Below, piece after piece: positions 56,869 through 64,000 of a stretch of 64,000 nt of DNA (positions are counted from its first letter, which is position 1; each line of letters opens with the position of its first letter). A program made the translations under genes and the position numbers. The notes beneath the pieces are model-generated. The model ran no database searches, was not told the DNA's origin, and saw only the letters and a program-made list of their open reading frames with translations. Origin of the DNA: Agrocybe praecox (taxonomy: Eukaryota > Basidiomycota > Agaricomycetes > Agaricales > Agrocybaceae). The DNA is taken from positions 4,830,401 to 4,894,400 of the forward strand of contig OZ024840.1 in NCBI GenBank assembly GCA_964017145.1, given 5' to 3'.

Positions 56869-59176
56869 TTACAGTTCATCGAAACTCTCGTCATCCGAGC
56901 ACAAAACATGTACGGGAGATGTATCTAACGGCTCTGAGCTGGCACGACTGGACATTGATATACTACGCTTGCTCCTCTTCTTCCTTTTACTCACCTCCAG
57001 TATCTGCTCTGCCTCTGAGAAGATTTCCTCCCACTTCGATGGTTTCAACTCCTCCGCCGAGGGCATGTACAGTCCTGAAACCTTTACAACGACGTTGGCG
57101 AGCCTTCCTTTTGGGCTGTTTGGTTTTCTTTGAATGTTATCACCGTATACGTCACCAGAAAACTTGCAAGCAGCATTCGAAATGAGAGTTCCAGTTGTCC
57201 AGAACTTAAGCGCATGTTCGACCTGAAATTAACACTGTAAATGTAATACAATAAGGTGCCCTGAAAGGAAGATCTTACTGCCTGTAATGCTAAAACAAGA
57301 GCGCCGGTGGGTAATTCGTCCGCAGAAAGCATTTCTAGGCTTGGAAATTTATCGTACTTGACAAAATGGGCGTGCACAAGGGTGTAAATGATGAGTTCAT
57401 TTTGAAAAAGACCCTTATCATGAATCAGATCGCACGTAAATGATAGAAAGAAGGAATGAAACATACACTATGTCGGATTCGTTTGGTGTCCTCATCCTGT
57501 TCCCACGTTTTCCAGCAAAAAGGTGCATGTGGTGGGCTGCCATGTTTCTTCGAAAAGGTCTTGATGAAGTCGGCTATATCAGTCGCATCGTTGGGAAACA
57601 TCTCGTTGTTGGCATCGATGAAATGTCTGACAGCATCAGCTGCGTGGGTTGCAAAACTGTTTCGCCAGTTCGAAAGCCGATATGCAGTCTAAATATGTGC
57701 GTGAGCTGCGCTGAAAATTTGAAAGATCAAGTAAAAGTGAAAGATACTACGCACCAAATCGCACCACACGTCACCATCTTCGATATGGTACATATTTCCT
57801 GGAAAAACAAAATCTACGAGCTCTTTAACATGATTGGTGGTCAGCCCCACCCAAGGATCAAGGGTACCCGCCTTGATCTTTGCCAGAGGAGTCAGCTCGT
57901 CCACAAAGCCTTGTCGTGTCCCATCGGGAAGGTGGTCAAGTGTCCATTTATTGCGTCCACCATGTTGGGCCTTCTTCGAGACATGGACAGCTGGCTTGAC
58001 GTCGGATATGCGGATAGGATTTGCCTGTCAACGTTGTTGTAGTTATAAGGAAGGTTAATGAAACATAGATAATGAGGTATTGACGATGACGCACCATAAG
58101 TTTTTTCTTGCTTTGTTTATTTGGCCCCTGCGGCAACGCCTGCTCTTCAACCCTGTCCGTTTCGCCATCCACTGTAAATCCACCATGACGGACCATCGAG
58201 TCATCCGTGTCATCCTCTGTGCGGTTCGGCAGTTTCTTGATAAAAGCCCCATTCGCTGACGGTGTCTTACCGTCCCAGCCGTTGATAAAAGCTGAACGGG
58301 TGGCCTCTTTTGCGTTGTGCATGATTCTCCCTCGTTTTGACTTACTCGAAGGATTCTGAAGATCGCTAAGTCGAAAATTAGCGAATTTTATCTGTAGCAC
58401 AACTTAGAGCGTACAAAATCATACCTAAGTTCCGCTGCGCTGCGCTTTATGGTCATTGGAACTTGATGATTGGGGGTTTGACGCAGAATAGCGATATCGT
58501 ATCGCTTTGGTTGGGGCTTCCATCCTCGGGACAACGACTTTGGGCCTGCCCTGTCTGAGCCGTGCGTGTCATCTTCCATGAACTCCTCGTCATCGACCTC
58601 GCTTTCACCGTCATCTTGGGGTTGGAAGTCATCGGATGATCCGCTTGAAACTGGATCAACCAAGTCATCTAGAAAAATCCTGAGTTAATATTAACACGAA
58701 TTGATATTGATGATGCACAGTACTGACCATTCTCTGCAGCGCCGTCTTTACTGGAATCCTGGGGTCCAATTCCGGAGTCAACGTCAATGGGAACGATGCC
58801 TGACAAGTGAATAATCATTGACGTCAGGCCACACAAAGACAGTCAGGTGAACCAACTTACCTTTTGTGGCTTCAGTGGACTCGAGTGGCCGAAACAGCGT
58901 GGCCATGTTTTCCCTCCGACGAATGGGCCACCGGCGCTCTATATCTTCTTCTCGGAGTTGGTCTTCGATCCGAGCTGCAGATTGGATTGCTTGCTTTTCC
59001 GAGTTTTCTTCAGCCTGGCGTTGTTTTGCTGCTTCCTCCTTTTCTTTTCGGATGTCTTCAGGTTTCCTTCACTTTTGCTGGCTATCCTGAACGATTTTCC
59101 CTGGGTGAGCGTGTTTATTTGATGCTCGAGTCGCAATTATTGACTTGAAGCCAGTTAGCGAAGCAGGAGGAGGCAT
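56869..59176 (-). pseudogene. Plavaka-associated companion protein, one in-frame stop
   Basis: The function is unknown. From the ATG at 59176 (PPPASLTGFKSIIATR) the minus strand runs into a TGA at 59069-59071, then continues in the same frame with KEKEEAAKQRQAEENSEKQA, a charged coiled-coil-like stretch. Further exons read DVDSGIGPQDSSKDGAAEN, the acidic ESEVDDEEFMEDDTHGSD, and IKFANFRLSDLQNPSSKSKR. Then come NKWTLDHLPDGTRQGFVDEL, TPLAKIKAGTLDPWVGL and YRLSNWRNSFATHAADAV. The last part reads ELPTGALVLALQAVEHALKF, then KPSKWEEIFSEAEQ, a basic stretch and the stop at 56869. I know the W..LP.G....F...L.PL and ALVLALQAVEHALKFW blocks from uncharacterised Agaricomycete proteins. A role in transposition is inferred only from position. 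Confidence 0.6.
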
Positions 59177-59322
59177 TACTGGCAAGGATGGATGTGGTAA
59201 GATGAAGAAAAAAAGCCTTATCGATGATTTGATAAGATCGGATATGGATGGAATAGGAAGGTGAGCTGTCACATGTGACGTCAGACTTTAGAGTGACAGA
59301 ACTGACGTCTTGTACAGAAACC

Positions 59323-61797
59323 ATGCCTCGAACATTTAAACCACGCAACATACCCTGCCCTTCCTGTGATGCCGTCTTCACAAATCGTGGTGGGCTCAAT
59401 AACCATCTACAACTTCATCGTCGCCCAGCACGAAACATGCTGCCATCACCACAATCGCCACCGCCAACTCCTGGCACTTTCTCACAACCTACGTCGCCAA
59501 CGCTCCCGCTCGAACACAATTCAACGCTCGAGGATCGTACGGGAAGCGACGAAAGTGGCGAGTTCGAAAACCCTTTGAAAAAGAAGGAAAATATCGTCCT
59601 ACATCCGTTATTAAATGGTGAGTGTTAAATAACCCAAATTCTTTTTTTTTCAATTGATTACTCACAATTCGATAGGTCTTCCCTGTGATGCACAAGGCAG
59701 TTTTCTTCAGCAAGGTGCTCCTCCACCTCCTTGGGATCACCCTTCACCCGACGATTTCTATCCATTTCGAGATAAAGCATCATTCGAATTGGCCGATTTA
59801 CTCTATCGAAAGGATCAAATGGCTGGCTCTAACATTGACGACCTATTAAACATATGGGCCAGTACACTACCTTCAAACCAAGACCCTCCGTTTATCAGCA
59901 AGCAAGATCTTTACAATACCATCGATGAAATCAAACTTGGCGACGCTCCGTGGCAATCATTTTCAATATCCTTCAATGGCGACATCCCTGAGGGAGACAG
60001 AACTCCCTGGAAGCGTAAGCAATACGACGTTTGGTTTCGGGATCCACGAGCGGTACTCGAGAACCAGTTGAAGAACCCCGATTTTGCGAAGGAGATGGAT
60101 TTTTCACCCAAGGAAGTTCGCGATGAGATGGGGACAAGACGGTACACCGATTTCATGTCGGGTGACTGGGCCTGGTGCCATGCAGTACATTTATCCATTT
60201 TATTTTGACCACCATCAAATACTTACCATACCATGCGTGCTTCATAGGACAAAATTGCAGAAGACGAGCGTACCCATGGATCTACATTCTGCCCCGTCAT
60301 CTTAGGGAGCGACAAGACAACAGTCTCGGTCGCAACGGGCCAGAACGATTATTACCCCCTCTATATGTCTAATGGTCTTGTTCACAACAATGTACGTCGA
60401 GCACATCGTAATGCAGTTACACTTATCGCATTCCTTGCTATTCCTAAGAGTACGCAAATACTATATTATTTGTGTTTGTATTTTTGTTGAAAGTGCTAAT
60501 AAATGATTAGCTGATAAGCAACACGAAGACTCGGATGAGTTTCGCACATTTCGGAGGCATCTTTTTCATGGGTCGCTTCACCGAATTCTCGAAAGTCTGA
60601 AACCCGGTATGGAAGTACCGCAACTACTTCGGTACAGAGATAGTTATTATCGCTGGACTGTCTTTGATCTTGGTCCATATATTGCGGATTATCCAGAACA
60701 AGTTCTCCTTGCGTGCATCGTTCAAAATTGGTGTCCACGGTGAGTTTTATTATCAAAATTTACTTTCAACCCTGAACTTTGATGATAGATGTGATGCACA
60801 TTGGGATAGACTGGATGAAGGAGGTGGGCGACGATGCCATGAACTTACTGAGGCATTATTCAACGCGCTGGGAACAAAAGTGCTGTGGGATGATTATGGA
60901 ATTATTGATGGAATTATGGTACGTTCTCCAATTCTTATTGACCGTAAGTTAACTGACCTCTATTGTATTCAATATCCAGCCTTTTACTCACGATTTTCCG
61001 CGTGCCGATATTCATGAACTGCTATCACCCGACCTTTTACATCAGATTATCAAGCGCACGTTCAAAGACCATCTCGTGACATGGGTAACTGGGTACATCG
61101 AAGCTACAAACACCGCAGCGCAGGCAAAAAAAATCCTCGCTGACATTGATCGTCGGTATGCAGGCTTGAGTACATGCTACGTGACTACTCGTGATTCAAT
61201 ACATTATTAGAATTTCTGCGGCTCCGCCGTTTCCAGGATTGCGGCACTTTTATGAAGGTCGTGGATTTAAACAATGGACTGGAGATGACTCCAAAGCGCT
61301 TATGAAGGTAATACCTATTTACGACTTGTATATTAAACATACTAATTTTGACTCCTTTTGAGGTTTATTTACCAGCCATTTCTGGGCACGTACCTCCTCA
61401 AATGGTTCAAGCTCTATCGTCATTCATGGAGTTCTGTTACCTTGTTCGAAAATCAGTAATTGACGAAGATGACATGGTCAAAATTCGTGAAGCTCTGTCT
61501 GATTTCCATCGACACCGAGTCGTGTTTGATCTTGTTCGTCCAGACGGGTATTCTCTCCCACAGCAACATTCGATGACACACTATGTTGATCTGATTCGAG
61601 AATTTGGAGCGCCTAATGGACTCTGCTCGTCTATCACTGAATCCAAACATATAAAGGCTGTCAAAGAACCTTGGCGCCGCTCAAATCATTACGAAGCACT
61701 TGGGAAAATGTTGGTTATCAATCAACGGTTGGATAAGCTGGCTGCTGCTCGGGTTGATTTTTATGCCCGAGGCATGTTGGCACACTTGCCCACCAAC
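59323..61797 (+). pseudogene. Plavaka transposase, 3' end cut off by an LTR element
   Basis: The encoded enzyme moves Plavaka elements of the CACTA-like group. From ATG 59323 it begins with a C2H2-like finger (CPSCDAVFTNRGGLNNHLQLH). Later exons give PFRDKASFELADLLYRKDQM, YDVWFRDPRAVLENQL and TDFMSGDWAW, then VILGSDKTTVSVATGQNDYY, NNVRRAHRNAV and DLGPYIADYPEQVLLACIVQ. Next are LWDDYGIID, DIHELLSPDLLHQIIKRTFK, DHLVTWVTGYIEA and GLRHFYEGRGFKQWTGDDSK, then VYLPAISGHVPPQM and FGAPNGLCSSITESKHIKAV. The final part reads RLDKLAAARVDFYARGMLA. About nine exons separated by short introns stay in frame. At 61798 the sequence enters a chromovirus LTR, so the C-terminus (compare 54916-55593) is lost. Confidence 0.88.
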
Positions 61798-62265
61798 TGT
61801 CAGGGCAACACTATAATCAGTGTGACAAGGCCACCAACAAAGACAAAGCAAGAGAAGAGAGGAAGTGAGAGAGTGAGAGAGAGATAGAGAGATAGAGAGA
61901 CACTCAATGATTCTAAGAGATCACACCAATGATAGTGGATATCCTAAGAGATTGAAGCTGGGGCTACAGCTACATACATGTCTAGTATATATACCCTACA
62001 GCTATTCTAGAATATTCCTCCATGACATCATAGAAAGGAATGATGAGTAAGGCAATGACATCATAAAGAAAGTAAAAGAATGATGTGGAATGATATAGAA
62101 TGGATGAGGCTATGCTCATGGGAAATTAAAGTGATAAGCATCTAATCAAATGATAATCAAGAGATAATCAAAGATATGAAGCAGATAAGATATCTACACA
62201 TCTACAAAAGGGAAAAATGCGAAATAAATATAGAAAAATAAGAGAAAATAGGGGAAACCCTGACA
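61798..62265 (-). repeat. 3' LTR of the second chromovirus copy
   Basis: In minus orientation it starts TGTCAGGG (at 62265) and ends CCCTGACA (at 61798). It matches the LTRs at 48091 and 53621 along its whole length with scattered differences. Confidence 0.92.
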
Positions 62266-64000
62266 TCACCCCCTCTCTAAGGCACATTTCCCACAATGTG
62301 CACATGTATGACTGAGTTTGGAGGGTTTCAGAGGAGGTGGAGGTTCAGTAAAATTAATTAAAGGAGAAAATGAGAGTCTATCAAAAGTTAAGGCAGAAAT
62401 TTTTCTGGGAGCAGCTGGGTGTTGTGCATGGAATTCCTTGATTGATTTAGCTGCCTTCTTCATATTTTCTGCAGGTTCCCAAGTACTTTCTTCATTTGGG
62501 TAGTTTTTCCATTTCACCAAGTACTGCAGCTTATTTCTGAATAATCTGCTGTCCTTGATGTATTCAACTTCCCATTCAGGGTTTTCTCCTTTGATAACTG
62601 GTGGAGGTCTGGAAGGGGGCTTTCTACCAACTGGATCAGGATGATGGGGCATGAGCTTGACCACATTGAATACAGGATGGATCTTCATAGTAGAAGGCAA
62701 TTTCAATTCATAGGCATTTGGACCAACAACTTTGGTGATTTTGTATGGTCCATATCTTTTGTCATCCAATTTCTTGGAAGGCCTATCAGTCTTCAAGTCC
62801 TTGCCATCTAGCCAAACCATGTCTCCAACCTTATACTCAGTAGGTGCACCTCTGTGTCTATCATAGAATTTGGCCATGTCATCAGCAGCCTTTTTGAAGG
62901 CAGACTCTGCTTCTTTTCTGGCCTCTTCCATGTTTTTCACAAAGGTATCTACAGTGTCCATCTTGCTGTCTCTAAGAGGTTCTGTGCCCATCCTGGGATG
63001 TCTACCATTATTGAGCATGAAAGGTGTTTGCCTAGTAGATGCTTGAACTCTGTTGTTGTAGGAGAATTCAGCTAAGGACAACCATTCTACCCAGTCATCT
63101 TGTCTATGGTTTATGAAGAGCCTGAGGTATTGTTCTACTTCTTGATTTACCCCCTCAGTTTGACCATCTGTCTGAGGGTGATAGGCTGTAGATGAAGCAG
63201 TCTGAATACCTAATAAGGAGTTGAGCTCTTTCATAAACTTGGAGACAAACTGGGGACCTCTATCACAGATTATTTTGATAGGTAGACTATGCAATTTCCA
63301 GACATAGTGCCTGTAAAGCTTAGCAGTACCTTCAGATGTGACTTCATCTGTGGTAGGTATGATGTGGATCATCTTGCTAAGCCTATCTACAACTATCATA
63401 ATGGCATTGTACCCTTGACACTCAGGTAATCCAGTGATAAAGTCCACAGTAATGGTTTGCCAGACATCAGAAGGAATTTCAGTAGGAGTCAGAAAGCCAA
63501 CAGGCTTAGCTGGAAATGTCTTTGTCCTGTTACATCTATCACAGCTTCTAGTGTAGGCTACAATGTAGTGAGACATTCCTGGCCACCAATAATTTCTAGA
63601 GACTAGCTCTATTGTCTTCCATTTTCCTGGATGTCCAGAAATATAGGCATCATGATGTAGTTCCACAATTTTCCTTCTCAGATCTTTGTCCTTAGGAACA
63701 TACACCTTCTCTCTGTAGAGAATAAGTCCTTGCTCTTCTGCCCATTCCTGTTCTTCTATCTTCTTGGTTGAGGATCCCTTCAATTCCTGTACTGCCTTCA
63801 CAACCTTTTCATCCATGTCCTTTGCTTCTCTGATTTTCTTCAGAAGATCTGGCTCAGGACCAGACAAAATGGTATGCCCCTGTTTGAGAGCTTGGATTTT
63901 GAAGTAGGAAGGTTTGAGGAGAACTACATTTTCATTATCATTTTCCCCCTTCTTATGATCTGATCTCCTTGACAGAGCATCTGGCTTTAAGGATTTTTTA
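62266..64000 (-). CDS. Pol polyprotein, C-terminal part (second chromovirus copy)
   Basis: The minus-strand frame is open from the window edge (KKSLKPDALSRRSDHKKGEN) to the stop at 62266. It covers the end of RNase H, the integrase zinc finger (ELHHDAYISGHPGK and SCDRCNRTK), the DDE core (VDFITGLPE, CDRGPQFVSK and TDGQTEGVNQE) and the chromodomain (EVEYIKDSRLFRNKLQYL and VKWKNYPNEESTWEPAE). It closely resembles the copy at 49742-53620 but differs at scattered residues, for example TEG for TER after the integrase DGQ. The visible part has no stop. Like the other copy, it shows no CG in the stretch I read. Confidence 0.92.
   Translation of the reverse strand, partial: KKSLKPDALSRRSDHKKGENDNENVVLLKPSYFKIQALKQGHTILSGPEPDLLKKIREAKDMDEKVVKAVQELKGSSTKKIEEQEWAEEQGLILYREKVYVPKDKDLRRKIVELHHDAYISGHPGKWKTIELVSRNYWWPGMSHYIVAYTRSCDRCNRTKTFPAKPVGFLTPTEIPSDVWQTITVDFITGLPECQGYNAIMIVVDRLSKMIHIIPTTDEVTSEGTAKLYRHYVWKLHSLPIKIICDRGPQFVSKFMKELNSLLGIQTASSTAYHPQTDGQTEGVNQEVEQYLRLFINHRQDDWVEWLSLAEFSYNNRVQASTRQTPFMLNNGRHPRMGTEPLRDSKMDTVDTFVKNMEEARKEAESAFKKAADDMAKFYDRHRGAPTEYKVGDMVWLDGKDLKTDRPSKKLDDKRYGPYKITKVVGPNAYELKLPSTMKIHPVFNVVKLMPHHPDPVGRKPPSRPPPVIKGENPEWEVEYIKDSRLFRNKLQYLVKWKNYPNEESTWEPAENMKKAAKSIKEFHAQHPAAPRKISALTFDRLSFSPLINFTEPPPPLKPSKLSHTCAHCGKCALERG

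Larger units (their letters stand above)
56560..61797. mobile_element. Plavaka-type (CACTA-like) DNA transposon with two divergent genes, interrupted
   Basis: The element contains a minus-strand companion gene (56869-59176) and a plus-strand transposase (from 59323), with 146 bases between the start codons. Its left end lies within the truncated GHR gene, near 56550-56575; exact terminal repeats could not be fixed. The right part is displaced by a chromovirus inserted at 61798. Confidence 0.75.
61798..64000 (-). mobile_element. second chromovirus copy, minus orientation, runs off the window
   Basis: One LTR (61798-62265) and 1.7 kb of adjoining pol are present. The rest lies beyond 64000. 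The family is the same as the complete element at 48091. The insertion point is inside the Plavaka transposase. The flank before the LTR is CCAAC; the matching duplication would be outside the window. Confidence 0.92.

Noticed and set aside
1..64000. CRISPR arrays, tRNA or rRNA genes
   Set aside because: No regularly spaced identical repeats, no convincing tRNA B-box context and no rRNA-like sequence were noticed. A tRNA scan was not possible.

Overview
The window is nuclear DNA of a filamentous basidiomycete, most likely an Agaricomycete (mushroom-forming fungus). Host genes carry many short introns of about 50-70 bp with GT..AG ends. The gene families (WSC-domain secreted proteins with Thr/Pro tails, DUF6534-type membrane proteins, HMG-box factors) and the mobile elements (Plavaka transposon, chromodomain Ty3/Gypsy element, Penelope-like element) are typical of that group. 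The species cannot be told from the sequence.

Layout. 1-36.7 kb is mostly ordinary host DNA: a DUF6534-type membrane protein gene (minus, 857-2793), a 2-oxoglutarate/Fe(II) dioxygenase (4150-5538), NAD-type malic enzyme (5869-8173), a TA-flanked inverted-repeat element (8737-9568), a mitochondrial carrier (9819-11041), a low-complexity protein (minus, 11304-12167), two tandem paralogous WSC-domain secreted proteins (14714-15965 and 17886-19260), ribosomal protein uL1/L10a (minus, 19769-20655), a lineage-specific protein and a decayed relative of it (21336-24010), a hypothetical gene (minus, about 24345-25904), a second DUF6534-type gene (minus, 27738-29670) and an HMG-box regulator (minus, 31637-33567). 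The last host-like item is a piece of an oligopeptide transporter (OPT) gene that stops at 36671.

At 36680-36709 the OPT reading runs into four TTAGGG-like units. These are followed by an endonuclease-less Penelope-like reverse transcriptase on the minus strand (37946-39040), with its 3' end facing the repeats. This is the arrangement expected when a broken chromosome end is healed by telomere addition and then extended by a Coprina-type retroelement.

From 39 kb to the end the window is a mobile-element graveyard with few host genes: PIF/Harbinger remnants, a hAT-like element with a perfect 8-bp target duplication, a solo LTR, a complete 6-kb chromovirus with 5-bp target duplications, a relic Plavaka C-terminus, the first exons of a glutathionyl-hydroquinone reductase gene cut off by a Plavaka transposon, and a second chromovirus copy inserted into that Plavaka transposase. 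The 5.07-kb internal region of the complete chromovirus contains no CpG dinucleotide at all, although its reading frames are nearly intact.

The host genes do not form a pathway cluster. The two WSC genes are a local duplication with the same intron phases and TATA-to-ATG spacing. The Plavaka element carries two divergent genes (transposase and a companion) sharing a 146-bp intergenic region. Exon joins were worked out by eye from splice sites and reading frame and are unverified.
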